From the NCBI GenBank assembly GCA_002099365.1, contig MSED01000001.1, positions 2,542,001-2,606,000 on the forward strand: a stretch of 64,000 bases of DNA, given 5' to 3'. The notes under the pieces were generated by a model, which did no database searches, had not been told where the DNA came from, and was given only the letters and a program-made list of their open reading frames with translations. The position numbers were made by a program, and so were the translations under genes. Each line of letters starts with the position of its first letter. Positions within the stretch are counted from its first letter, which is position 1. Below are positions 51,749 to 63,843 of the stretch, piece after piece. Source of the stretch: Phialophora verrucosa (taxonomy: Eukaryota; Ascomycota; Eurotiomycetes; Chaetothyriales; Herpotrichiellaceae).

Positions 51749-52345
51749 GTTGGCGGTAGCTGCCTTCGGATGCTCTTGGAGGATGTAGGATGGGTAGTCG
51801 AAGATGTAGGATTGTAGGAGGATGGAAGTGAGAAATGAGCGTACAAAGAGTCGGGAATTGGGCTTTATGTCATGGCAAATCTAGCGATTCAAAAAGGCAT
51901 GAATCGCCAGACAAGCATCGTCAGAAGCCTGCTTGGGCCGCTGTAATTGATTGGCATCCGGAGATCGTCAAACGCTGCGTTGGAAGCGCTCGAATTCAAG
52001 AAACTGGGCCGGAAATCGCATGGGCTCAGACGTCACTCAGCTAATCGCCAGCGTTTGGGTTGTGGCTGTGCTACGCCACAACTGCGCGGCTTTGACGGCG
52101 TTGCACCGCCTCCTGCATCCAGATTCCCTTCGTCGTGTCGTTCTTCGACCCCCTGCAGGCTTGTAACGCAATCACAACCCCACAGATCTAAATCGACTAG
52201 CCGCCGCATCCTCTTGGAACAGTCGATTGCCAGCTGGACGAAGTGGCTGTGAACACAACGGTCCATCGCTTGCCGTGGAACATACAAGAGATCTCCAGGA
52301 TCGTGGAGATGGTCAAGTACCCTGACCAAGCCATCATTCCGAGAA
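51749..52345. other. divergent promoter region, DUF4112 gene / dcp2
   Basis: About 600 bp between divergent starts. No regulatory element was recognised with confidence. Confidence 0.5.
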
Positions 52346-55071
52346 ATGCAGCTGGAGGACTGTAAGACGCCCATCTGAACATGATGTGGTCGAGCGCGTG
52401 CTAATGCTGAGCGCTCGCAGGGCTCGATGACCTTTGTGTCCGCTTCATCATAAACCTGCCGCCAGAGGAGCTCGAGTCTGTGGAGCGCATCTGCTTCCAG
52501 GTCGAGGAGGCACAATGGTTCTACGAAGACTTCATCAGACCGCTTGACCCTTCCTTGCCTTCGCTTTCTCTGCGCGCTTTTAGTCTGCGCATCTTCCAGC
52601 ACTGTCCGCTGTTCTCACAATGGTCGGCACAGCACCATACTACCGCCTTCGCGGAGTTCTTAGCCTACAAGTCGCGCGTCCCTGTTCGCGGAGCTATCTT
52701 ATTGAGCGAGGCTATGGATGAGGTTGTGCTTGTCAAAGGGTGGAAAAAAAGTGCAAATTGGAGCTTCCCCCGGGGCAAGATCAACAAGGACGAGAACGAC
52801 CTCGACTGCGCGGTACGCGAAGTCTACGAAGAGACGGGTTTTGATGCGCGTGAGGCCGGGCTTGTGAAGGATGAGAAGGACATGAAGTATATCGAAGTGA
52901 CGATGAGAGAACAGCACATGAGGCTATATGTCTTCCGAGGAGTCCCCAGGGACACGCATTTCGAGGCGAAGACAAGGAAGGAAATCAGCAAGATTGAGTG
53001 GTACAAGCTGACTGATCTACCAACGTTGAAAAAGAGCCGACAGCATGACGGGAGCGGCACGGATCATGCGTCTCTTAACGTGAACAAGTTCTATATGGTG
53101 GCTCCCTTCTTGAACCCACTCAAGAAATGGATTGCCCAGCAACGAAAGAAGGAGAGTCGATACAGCTCACACCTCGCCGCTCCTCCGATGGTTCCGGAGG
53201 ATGTGACCACGGAGGAAGAAAGAGACACTGATGATATTGGGGCACAACTCGCTGACGCAGCGCCGACGGCCATCAGCGACCTTCCTGAGGTTTCTGCTCC
53301 TTCTGTGGTCGACCCGACCTCGCATCTTAAGGAGATGCTTAATATTGGATCACAACCTATCCAGCATCATGCCGCACTGCAACCGAGCCATATGCCGCAG
53401 ATTGACACTCACAAGTCCAACGCCCTTCTGGCCCTACTACGGGGAAAGCCGCAAGATCAATCTGGTGCTGTTCCCCATACTCCTGTGGAACAAATATCTA
53501 TGCCGCCTGAGGTTCAACGCTCACCACATATATCCCATGTACGACAGCCGCAGATTGATCAGGCTCGGCCGCCGCCAGCATTTCCGCAGCCTCATGTTCA
53601 TCAACTGCGACCTGAAATTCAGCACTCCTTTCCAAGACCGCAAGAAGCCGCTAACTATTCCATGACAGCTACTTACCCTGGACAACGGACTCCACCGGTC
53701 GCACCATATCAGAGAACCGGTGATCCTTTAGCTGTGCTGCAAGGAGCATCGCAGCCGCGTTCAGCCGCAGTACCTCCGGCTAGTGCACTGCCTAAGTTGA
53801 CCAACCATACCAAGGCCTTGTTGGACGTCTTCAAACAAACACCGAGCGTACCTACTCTACCCGGCGTGGAAAGGTCAAGCGCTCTTCCTGACCTCGACAC
53901 ATCCCATCAGTCTGAAGCACAAATACGGGGCCTCCAGAATCAGCGCGAAAGTGACCAAACTCCTAAGGCCTCCAGCAAAGATTTTGTTTATTCTGCGTCG
54001 AACCCAATCTTGCGACCAGCTGCAAACGCGAGTCTTGAGAATCAGGTCTCTTCCTTGCTGTCCTTAAGGCGTCCTCAAGACGCACAGAGAACGTCTCTTC
54101 TAGAACTTTTCAACCGACCGTCGACACCGAAGTCTGTGGCTGCAAGTGCTCAGCCTGCCGCACCAGTCGAGCTCGCAGCGACCGCAGCCCATACTCCTCC
54201 TGAAAAGCCAAAGGCGAACAAGGATGATCTTCTTCTGACACTGCTCGGACACGGCAGTCAGGAAGCATCTACCAAAGTCGCCGAAGCAAAACGAGTAGGG
54301 CCAAGAGAAGGTGAAACCGCCGCAACGGTCAATGGGCCATTAAATCAACCCGTGTTTGAAGTTGTACCCAGGAGCACGAAGCGTGCGAGCAATGAAATGG
54401 GCCGCAGTCGGCTCACTGCCAATCGAACACTCTACGACCCTAACGCGCCGACACCGGTCAAGATCTTGACACGATCCGAGGAGCCCCGCCGACAGCCCTC
54501 ACGGTCACCAAGAGGCAACAAACCAGCCTCGAAACGGGCAGGCAGGGAGAAGGCCACTTCAAAGGAGCAGGCGAAGCCGTTTCAACCGCAAATTCTTCGT
54601 CGACCACAGACCGCCGAAGGTGCTGCTCCTGGTGTGCTTCCACCTTTCAGCGAAGCTGTGCCTCAGCAGCCCTCTTCGACCACTATCGCTCCCTCCCCGG
54701 CCGTTGCCAGCACTGATATTGGCGAAAAATTGACACCGAGCAGGAAATCATCGCAAACTGGGGCGCAGAAGCAAACACTACTGTCACTTTTCGGTGGGCA
54801 GTTGGACACGGCGGCGAAGCCAACGACATTGCAACCCAGTCCAGGCATGGTGTCGCCGTTGACGTCGAGTCAAATCATGAGTGCCAATGTAGAGGGCCCT
54901 GTTTCCGGGATTGAACCTATCTCGACCCGGACCTCGCGCGTGGGGAGCATGACCTCGATTGTGAGCGGGACCGGAACTGCCCGTCCGGCAGTTGAGAAGC
55001 GACAAACAGGTGCCGAGAACAAGGCCTTCCTTCTGGGCTATTTGGGCAGAATTGCTACGCAAGACCAGTGA
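52346..55071 (+). CDS. dcp2: mRNA decapping enzyme Dcp2
   Basis: Removes the m7GpppN cap of mRNA with Dcp1, feeding 5'-3' decay; works in P bodies. Exons 52346-52361 and 52421-55071 (888 residues). The 59 bp intron has branch-point CTAAT, and the first tryptophan codon is split by it (MQLEDW/LDDLCVRFIIN), matching the family start. The N-terminal regulatory domain (residues 1-95) carries EEAQWFYEDFIRPLDP. The Nudix domain follows with the box GKINKDENDLDCAVREVYEE ending TGF (residues 124-146), including REVYEE catalytic glutamates, and Box B near residue 230. The long disordered C-terminus holds about seven short leucine-rich motifs (see findings). The early ATG is supported by its fit to the family start. 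Confidence 0.95.
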
Positions 55072-55919
55072 ATTAGGATGGCGGTGTGACAGTTTACGAA
55101 GGTTATGGAATCGGCACCCGGGCTCGATTTGACGAGCACTTGCATTGCATCCCGGGGACGGTGACAATCGTGCAGCACCCACTTGTCGGGGTCTAAATAC
55201 GAGCACGTGTCGTATTCGCTTTGGCCGTTTACCTGCTCAGAGCGGGGCTCTTTTATACTCGGGTGCACAATTTATGCGGGAGCCGTCGAAATATCTCCTG
55301 TTCTTCCTCTCGTCTTCCTCACCTCGGTGGAGGTTTACCACTAGTTTTTTTCGGAGCTATCTCGAATGCGGTAAAAGGCGCGAGTGTCTTTGGTAAACAG
55401 TTTATCACCTGTCGACCAATTGCTTGACTACCAGAGTGATGACCTCAGCCGCATGCTGGATCGTTGTAGCGATGAGGCCTAGTCCACAGCGTGGTGAGCG
55501 TGCCCGGCGAGGCTAGCTGAGACAGCGCGTAGGCATTGGTGTGGGCAGCCGAGTGGTCCCCGTCACAAGGCCACCAGTTCACCGACCTCTAGCCCAGCTC
55601 GCGTGGAGGATGAAAGGGCAGAAGTTGCGGAATTACTTGATCGAATAATGATGCGTGCACATTTCAAGCACCCGTGGTCACTCGGCGAAATGGGCCCTGA
55701 AGCTGCGCTCAGACGTGCCCGATCGCCCACCTGTACGAGGTACGCGCGGCGGCAACAGGCAGATAGAATAATTCATTGCAAGGTGAAATAGTCCAGCATG
55801 AAGAACAGATCCTCCTTGGAACCCGCCCCCATCAGTTGGATAATTGGTGGATTCCTCTCCTTCTCACCGTTCACTGTCGATGTCTACCCTTTCACTCTTT
55901 CCCAGGCGGCAACCTGGCC
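55072..55919. other. intergenic, WD40 gene promoter
   Basis: About 850 bp between the dcp2 stop and the WD40 protein start. A TTTTTTT tract lies near 55340. No other element was recognised. Confidence 0.5.
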
Positions 55920-58900
55920 ATGGTGGTGCCTCCGTCGCTGATCGGAGTGGCAGGAGGACGGAGCGACGGAAAAGGAATGTTCCTCGCCGCGATCCAGGAA
56001 GCTGCTGAATCATCACCCGCGCCCGCAAATCCCTCCCCAAGCGTCACTCTTAGCAAGGTTGTCATACTCAACCATGGCACAATCCCGCAACAGCCTTCTA
56101 CACGTACAGTAGCAGCGCCTTTTGCCAACAGCGGTATGTTATTAGTGATACTCAATCAGCGATTATCGTTCGTGTTCTCGGCTGCCCATGTACGGCCCGT
56201 CGTCCAGTTCTTTAACCCAACCGTTTCCACTCGTCTCTCATGTGCTGACTGTACTGTCCCTCCTTTTAGATGCGAAAGTCGCGAATGGCCTTGATCACGA
56301 TTACATTTCCGGCCTGAAAAGACAGACGGGCAGCTTTTCAGGCAACATGTCTCCAGTCGCGGCCGGAAGCTCGTCTGAGCTCGTCCCTGCCGCCGAGTCT
56401 GTTCTGGATCCGATCTCACGGGTATCGTATAACTCCCCACTTAGGTGTTTGCCCGCCAGCTCATTCAAATATGCAGCAAATCCTAGAGAGGACCCAGTCC
56501 CAGAGCAAGTTGCCCGGACCTTCGCAAGGCGGTGTGTCTTCCAGGTCGCTTTATGCAGACTCCGGTTACTCCGATGATCAGTATTCGGCCATCTTGGTAG
56601 CCGAGCCGACATCCTTGCGGCGGGTTGATAGTAGCAACTCGGGCAAGGAGAAGAAGTAAGTCCAACGCATCGTACATCCACATCAGATGATGCCTGGGCA
56701 GACAGGCATCATCGTTTCTGGCCCCGCTTGTTCTGCTTCTCTCCATGGATAAGCACTCTCTTTCCATGTCTTGTTCGGCGATCGATCGCTCTTGCGGCCG
56801 AGAGCTTAAGCCTGACCTGGCGTCTTGACCCCCCGGTATACTAATGCTCCATGTCTACACAGGAAAGGAGTCTCCTTCCTCAGTCGAATAATGGGCAACA
56901 AGAAGCGAGACTCCTTCGACGTCCACGACGACAATGCTTCAGAGGTCGGTTCCGAGGCTCGACCTGCCGGTGTCGAGGCTGAGGTATTCTCCCAACCCGT
57001 TGGCTTCATTCCCAAGTTCCCTGCGCCCCCGCGATACATCAAGGTCAAATCCCAGTACAGGAAACAAAAGGACTTCGACAGGTTGTTCCTCGCTCAGATC
57101 GTACTGAATGCACCCCCCTCCAAAAGTCGCAAGGCGGAGATAGACTCGAAAATCCACGACATTGGTGACACACCGGCCGCCGCTCCTCCCACGCCGCCGA
57201 GAAACTCAGCTAGCCGTGCAATATGGGCGATGGAATTTTCAAGAGACGGAAGATACCTTGCTGCTGCTGGTCAGGACAAGAAGGTCAGGGTCTGGGAGGT
57301 CATATCGTCCGCTGAGGATCGGGACAATGAGGAAAAGCTCTCCGAGACAAACAATGAGGATGTCAAGCTGAACGCCCCGGTATTCAAGAGCAAGCTGTGT
57401 CGGGAGTACGATGGCCACACCTCGAGTATCCTGGATCTCAGCTGGAGCAAGAACAACTTCTTGCTGTCATCGTCCATGGACAAGACCGTCCGTTTGTACC
57501 ACGTGAGCCGGGCAGAATGCCTCTGCGCATTTAGACACAATGACTTTGTGACTTCGATCCAATTCCACCCCCGCGACGACCGATTCTTCTTGGCTGGCTC
57601 CCTGGACTCGAAGATACGGTTGTGGAGTATCCCGGACAAGAACGTGGCGTATTGGGCACAGGTTCCGGATATGGTGACTGCTGTGGCGTTCACGCCTGAC
57701 GGGAAGACTGCCATAGCCGGGTGCCTGAATGGACTTTGCATACTGTATGACACTGAGGGTCTCAGAGCCCATTCCCAAATCCACGTCCGGTCCGCACGCG
57801 GCAAGAACGCAAAGGGGAGCAAGATCACGGGAATTGACACAATAGCGCTGCCTCGAGAGGGTGCTCAACCGGATGTCAAGCTGCTCATCACCAGCAATGA
57901 CTCGAGGGTGCGGATGTACAACCTGAAGGACAGAACCCTGGAAGTGAAGTTTCGGGGGAATGAAAACTCATGCAGCCAGATTCATGCTTCTTTTAGTGAT
58001 GACGGGAAATATGTGATATGTGGGAGCGAGGACCGCAAGGTCTACATATGGCCTACGTCCGTCAATGAACGGCCCGACAATGAAAAGAGGCCCATGGAGG
58101 TGTTTGAAGCTCATTCAGCCATCGTCACTACGGCGATAATGGCGCCGGAAAAGACGAGGCGATTGCTTGCACAATCGGGCGACCCTCTGTATGACCTATG
58201 CAACCCACCGCCGGTAACCTTGGTCAGCCGGGCAGATTCAGTCATTTCTTCCCGTGCGCCAACGAACAACAGTTCAGATGAAAAGCACATCAAAGACGAT
58301 GCGAGGCTGTCAGAATCACCTAGACGTGCGCCAGAGACACCAGCCTATCTAGGCCGCCACTCGCACCCGGGCGGTCAAATCATTGTGACGGCAGATTACA
58401 CCGGACAGATCAAGATCTTCCGGCAAGACTGCGCTTTCCAGAAGCGAAAAGCAGAGACCTGGGACACGAGCTCTACCTTTTCGAGGAAGATGCTCGGTCG
58501 AAGCGGCTCAGTGGCTACGAAGAACTCGGCGGCTACTTCGACCTCCCACAGAAACTCTTTTGCCATGAATCCAAAGACGCAATCGACCGATCGCATCTTG
58601 AGTTGGAGAAACTCGGTGAGCCCGACCGATACGGGCAACAACAATTCGTCGACGAGCATGTTGGAAATTCGGGGCTCGTTGAGGGATAATGAAAGGTCAC
58701 GTAGCGCGTCACCCAGGAAGCTTCTTGGACATCGACTCTCACTCCACAAATCATCGCCTTCGCGGAGAGACAGCATCACCTCTCCGTCCTCTCCGGAATA
58801 TCACTCACCGTTACAGCAAACGCAGAATGGACCGGCGATTACAGTTCAATCGCCGCTCGCTCAGTCGCCTCAAAGCTTTCATTCAGCACCGAAGTCGCCC

Positions 58901-59377
58901 GACCAGGAGATGCTCTCACCACAAACAAGCCTTAAACCTATACCTACGAATCCTTCACCAAGTGACCTTCCGCATGAGGCAGGCGACCCTCTTTTCTTGA
59001 TGGGCCAACAGTCCTACATGGCCTGGGACATGAAACACACGTTAATGCCCATGGCCGCACATGTTCCTCGATCGCCGGGCCTGCTTGGCCCAGACGGAAA
59101 TCCCCTGTCCCGGGCAGCCAGTTACGTCAGCCAGTTGTCCAGTGATTTAACTGGTTCGGAGCGGGATCCCAGCCCTGCGGGTAGTATGGGTGCCGATGAA
59201 CGGCGAGCTTCTGCTGCGGGCGAGAGGAACAGAAAATCCTCGCGGTCAAACAGACGGAGTAGCGCGGGGAGCGAGAGTGATTTGAAGTGTAAAAAGTGTG
59301 GAGGTACGACATTTAGAGCGACCATGACGGAAAAGGGGCAGAGCTTCCGGTGCAAGAAGTGTGGAACTTCTCTTTGA
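55920..59377 (+). CDS. WD40-repeat protein, WDR44-like, with C-terminal zinc ribbon
   Basis: Large WD40 protein, close in layout to human WDR44 and yeast Dgr2/YMR102C. Four exons: 55920-56133, 56270-56421, 56477-56655 and 56863-59377 (1019 residues). All junctions keep frame. The N-terminal 180 residues are disordered and include AAGSSSELVPAAESVLDPIS ending in R, a stretch conserved in the fungal family. Just before the repeats sits GFIPKFPAPPRYIKVKSQYR. WD repeats run from about residue 300 (SRAIWAMEFSRDGRYLAAAG) to about 700 (GQIIVTADYTGQIKIF). The C-terminus is a long Ser/Pro/Arg-rich region ending in a C-x2-C-x17-C-x2-C module. The intron 2 acceptor is the AG at 56475-56476, chosen because upstream AGs break frame. 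Confidence 0.88.
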
Positions 59378-60650
59378 TCGTTTACCCGGCATGAGCATGG
59401 GCGAGCGTTGGATTTGGCGTATTTCGTTTTGGATGGGCTACCTTGAGCAGACGATGAAAGCATACGAAGCATGGCGCCGGTTAGTTCTTGAGCCTGGGTT
59501 GCTTGACTCAACGATGGTCAAGAGCAGGCTCGAATTTGCGAAAGGGTCTTCCATCCTCTCCGCGACTATGAAGAAGCAGCACGATATAGCGAATGGGACA
59601 GACGCCACCATCCTCCTTCCAACAGCGCAGATGACAGCATCTACGAGGCCATCACGGACTTTCTACAAACCCGACACTCCAAGAAGAACGCACCGCCAAC
59701 ACGGACCTCTCGTGTACATTACTCTATTATGTACTGTAGTACAGCACACACATTGAACATCGAAGCACACAGTCCATCCATTTGTGAATACCGACGAGCT
59801 CTCTTGGCCACGCAATGACCTTGACCTTGACATGGCACCATTGATGTGTATGTACTTGTACTCCGTATATGGAGTGGAAATGGTAGAAGACGTAACGAAG
59901 GATCTGAGGATCTGAAAGCGTGTCCAAGGAAGTTAAACAGCAATATATATATTCTGAAGTTCCGTCAAACACAAGTCCGTATCCAGATCCAGATCCGAGT
60001 AGTCCCAAGTCCAAACGCTCCATCCAGTTCAGTCCACAATAGGATCGTGGAGGAATTTCGCCTCGTCCGAGGGCCAAGGACATCGATGCTTCACACAAGA
60101 TGCTACGACGAAAGGACGGAAGCACCTTGTTACCTCTGCAACTTCGGATTCTCACGCCTAGGAAGAGTTAAGACACCCTGTTTGACTCCTGTAGCTTCGA
60201 CACCTGTTTGACTTCTCTAGCTTCGCCCTCGGAGCTAGATATCTGAATATACCGACTCTCGGCCTGTTCGTCAACCTGGACAAGACGTACCTCACGAAAG
60301 AAAAAATCCACCCCTTTGGTGCGTGACAACTCCCTGCGCGCGTCCAAAGCTGAGTTTCATGGAAGGACGCAGTCTGCTCAAAGCAATAACCAATAGAGAA
60401 CATAAAGTGAGAGGAAGTAGGGAGAAAAAAAGAGAATCTTGTGAGCGAAGTCGCAGGATGACATTTCCGCTCCATGGTTATGCGCATTCCCTCGGGATCC
60501 CGCAGTTGATGCCTGCCGCTCGCTGAGTCGCAAACATCTGTGAGCCTGAAGAGAGTTGCCTCCTCACTCGACATCGACGATGTACCTGCACACAGTCCCA
60601 TATGCACAATGGTCCGGACGTGGACCTTGGAACCCCGTCCCCCACCCTCT
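59378..60650. other. 3' flank of the WD40 gene
   Basis: Convergent interval of nearly 1.3 kb with short low-complexity repeats (for example ATATAT and CCAGATCCAGATCC near 59940-60000). No supported gene. Confidence 0.5.
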
Positions 60651-60770
60651 TCATTGACCTTGCCTTCTCGCCAGCTTCTCATCCTTCACCAGCCTGTCTA
60701 GCGAGTTGAACGCCGTTTCCTAATCCAATATGCCCAGGAGAAAGGGTCAGACAAGTCTTACGCGCATCAG
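60651..60770 (-). CDS. candidate 3' coding exons of an unannotated small gene
   Basis: On the minus strand a terminal exon (60719-60651) reads ETAFNSLDRLVKDEKLARRQ and ends GQ-stop, with strongly GC-biased third positions. A 42 bp GT-AG intron (60761-60720, donor GTAAGA, acceptor ATTAG, a CTGAC branch-like site) joins it in phase 0 to an upstream stretch ending CGTCTTGACGATATTCAACA, then ATGTTACGATGATACC and CCTGATGCGC (LDDIQHVTMIPLMR). I could not fix the start or first exon; possible ATGs lie at 60860-61000. No family was named. It may also be decayed sequence. Confidence 0.3.
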
Positions 60771-61161
60771 GGGTATCATCGTAACATGTTGAATATCGTC
60801 AAGACGTAGCCCGCGCCAGTGAAAATTTTTGTTTGGTAACAAGCAAACCTCGCTTTTCTTTCATGAGCAACACGTCAGCGGATCTGGCCTTTCGTGCTGA
60901 TCTCCGCAGCCAAACCGCGACCGAGTTGCAATCAAGGACATCGAAGGCCCAGAGATCTGTTTCTGGGTCTGTTGAAACCACAGGAAAGCATAACTCTGCA
61001 CCTCCGGGTCCGACTTTAAAAGGGACAAAAACTTGAAACACGCTGTTTATGTGCTCTCACAACCTGATCGATGGTTGATCTGGCCGTTGAAGAAAAAAAG
61101 GGGTGGAGAAATGGAAACGCTGGCGGTTGTTGGTATCAGCTGGGAAGACACCAGGCAAAGT
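60771..61161. other. 3' flank of the SAM synthetase gene
   Basis: About 390 bp that may include upstream exons of the candidate small gene. It contains a T-rich tract (around 61100). Confidence 0.4.
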
Positions 61162-62443
61162 CTAGAATTTGAGAGTCTTGGGCTGTTCCCAGGTGAAGGT
61201 CTGGTCGCTAAAGTGACCGTTCTTGGCGGTTCGGCAGTAGATGGGGTTCGTGAGGTTGAGTTCCTTGACAATGACACCGGGTCGAAGGTCGAAGTTCTTG
61301 AGGATGATCTCGACGAGCTCGGCACTGGACTTGTCACTGGTGCCGTAGGTCTCGACGAACAGGGAAAGCGGCTCGGCGACGCCAATGGCGTAGGAGAGTT
61401 GAACAAGAGCACGGCGAGCCAGGCGTGCGTGAACCAGAGACTTGGCGATCCAGCGTGCCAGGTAGGCGGCAGACCGATCGACCTTGCTGTAGTCCTTGCC
61501 GGAGAAGGCACCACCACCGTGGGCACCCCAGCCACCGTAGGTGTCGACGATGATCTTGCGGCCAGTGAGGCCAGCGTCACCCTGAGGACCACCAATGATG
61601 AAGAGTCCGGATGGTTGGATATGGTAGACAGTCTTGTCGTCCAGGTACTTGGCAGGAATGACCTTCTTGATGATTTTCTCCTTGATTTCCTTTCGCAGCT
61701 CCTCGGTGGAGATGTCTTCGGAGTGTTGAGCTGAGACGACGACGGTGTCTACTCTCAAGGGCTTGACGGCGCCGCCGTCATGCGCATATTCCACGGTAAC
61801 TTGGGTCTTGGTGTCGGGTCGGAGCCAGGGGAGCTCACCGGACTTGCGCGCGTTGGTCATGGCAGCGTTGAGCTTGTGGGCCAACTGAATGGTCAACGGA
61901 AGATACTCGGGAGTCTCGTCGGTGGCATAGCCGAACATGATGCCCTGGTCACCGGCTCCAAGCTTTTCCAATGCCTCGTCGTAGTGCAGACCCTGGGCGA
62001 TGTCGGCAGACTGCTCTTCAATGGCCACCAAAACATTGCAAGTCTTGTAGTCAAAGCCCTTGTCAGAGTGGTCATAGCCAATGTCCTTGATGGTGTTGCG
62101 GATGATCTTCTGGTAGTCCAGGCGTGCTTTTGTCGTGATCTCGCCGAAGACCATAATCATACCTGTGGATGTGAGCACGAGCGGGGCGCGGTCTTCGGAC
62201 GAAGTTGCATACCAGTCTTGGTGGCGGTCTCGCAGGCGACTTTGGAGAGCGGATCCTCTTTGAGGCAGGCATCGAGAATTGCGTCCGAGACTTGGTCGCT
62301 GAAAGGAGCTGTTAGGGGGAATGGATGCTACAGCCGAAGAAGACAGGTACGCACGCAATCTTGTCTGGATGACCCTCACCGACAGATTCGGAGGTGAAGA
62401 GGAAAGTGTCGCCTTTCGACGTTCCGTTCGTGAGGCCGGTCAT
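61162..62443 (-). CDS. SAM2: S-adenosylmethionine synthetase
   Basis: Makes S-adenosylmethionine from methionine and ATP, releasing phosphate and pyrophosphate. Three exons on the minus strand: 62443-62355, 62298-62213 and 62162-61162 (391 residues, standard). The first intron falls after GHPDKIA (the ATP-binding loop) and resumes DQVSDAILDACL. Family landmarks follow: GMIMVFGEITTKARLDYQKI, GAGDQGIMFGYATDE (the conserved GAGDQG hexapeptide), VTVEYAHDG, VIPAKYLDDKT, FIIGGPQGDAGLTGRKIIVD and the loop GGGAFSGKDYSKVDRSAAY. The start at MTGLTNGTSKG gives a short natural N-terminus. The + strand of this gene carries a long spurious ORF, probably a by-product of its codon bias. High expression is likely. 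Confidence 0.97.
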
Positions 62444-63843
62444 GTCTGCAACTTTAGAATGTGCTGTAACGCGACGAGTCAGTAAAGTGGTGGTAGAGGA
62501 AGTCAAGCGGTAGAGATTGTCGGGAAAGAATGCGGAGGATGGAGGTGCGAGTGGGAGAACTGTACCAGTGGGTAAAGCGACGACAAGAAGACAGCCGATC
62601 TACCACGCCCAGGTTTTTCCCCGAGCAGTGCAAGAAGACTCTGACTAGGTCTGACTAGATGGGCTGTATGCAACCAGTCAGAGGGAATGGGAGAGCAAAG
62701 GGTGGGAGAGGTGTACGAGAGTAGTTATATCACGAAGGAAAAAATTGGAGGGGATGAGATGCTGCAGGTTGGAGAAAAAACGTGCGTGTCCCCCGGCTTG
62801 TCGCTCTGATGTCGTTATCAACTTTGACGGCAAACCCACCTCCGTGCACTGGCTTTGGCACCAGCACAGGCCCCAGCACCGGCATCGGCAGCCTGCACAA
62901 GCCCCAAGGACGAAGCCCACTAGGCAAATAGCCAACGAGACCAGCGGGTGGCCCCATGCCGGGACTCGCAGCATCCATCTTTGAAGCGGCCATCTCTTTC
63001 TCCCTGGGATGCGGTGAGCAAGCGATGCTCAATGGTGGGTTTTGTCCTTTGTCTTTTCTCAGCCTATGGGAGATATTTCCCGAGGCCTTGATTTGCCCGC
63101 AGACTTTGCTGTCCACATCGCGCAATCGTCGGTTTGTCGGTAGTCTGTGCCTGCCTTGTCGCCGAGTTGTTTCCCCTCACTAAATCTTCCGCCTGCTGCA
63201 CATTGTTCCGAAATGTATCCGACCAGGAGGGGCTTCTGAGGCGTTGCGAAGGCGGTGGCAGAATTTCGTTGTCAATACGTAGATCAAGTCGAAAATTTTG
63301 TATGCGTACAGGTGAAGACAAGGAGACGCAGATATAATTCTAGAAGCAGTTTCATACTGAGCACTTTTCTAACAAACTATCCGTGAAGCACGACGGCGCT
63401 AACGCAATTGGGAAAGCCAGTAGCACGAGGGCCGACAGATTTTCGTCGAACAACGACAACACCTAGTATTCCGCCGTCACGTTATAATCTGGACCTGTAC
63501 GCTGCTAGGAGCATATCTCTGTGCACGTCTCAACACAGGCGGAAGTCGTCGTTGACACTCTGACACCTCGACAGCTTGAGAAGGAGAGTTATCTCTCCGG
63601 CCGTGGAGGACTTTGGTTGGACTCAAAAACACAAATCTTCACGGCTGGGACAGTGTAAAGGAGAATGAGACAGCACGGCGCCTTGTCACCACTTTGACAG
63701 ACGACTCTGGCAAGGGAGGAGCACACGACTTCAAGGATATATTAAAGCATACCCATCGAGGCTTGTCCTTCTAATTCGAACCTCTTCCGCCAACACCACC
63801 ACCTCCTCCTCCGTACCGCCTTGTCTCCATCTCCCCAATCACC
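62444..63843. other. SAM synthetase leader/promoter and GPN3 promoter
   Basis: 1.4 kb between two divergent genes. A minus-strand frame rich in Gly/Pro/Leu (62730-63125) most likely reflects the SAM synthetase leader. A TATA-like element lies before the GPN3 start and is listed separately. Confidence 0.5.
63736..63748 (+). promoter_or_regulatory. TATA-like element of the GPN3 gene
   Basis: GGATATATTAAAG, about 100 bp before the ATG at 63844. The location fits a fungal core promoter. No transcript data. Confidence 0.35.

Noticed and set aside
61780..62397. 205-codon frame antisense to SAM synthetase
   Set aside because: Complementary to a highly biased essential gene; no recognisable content.
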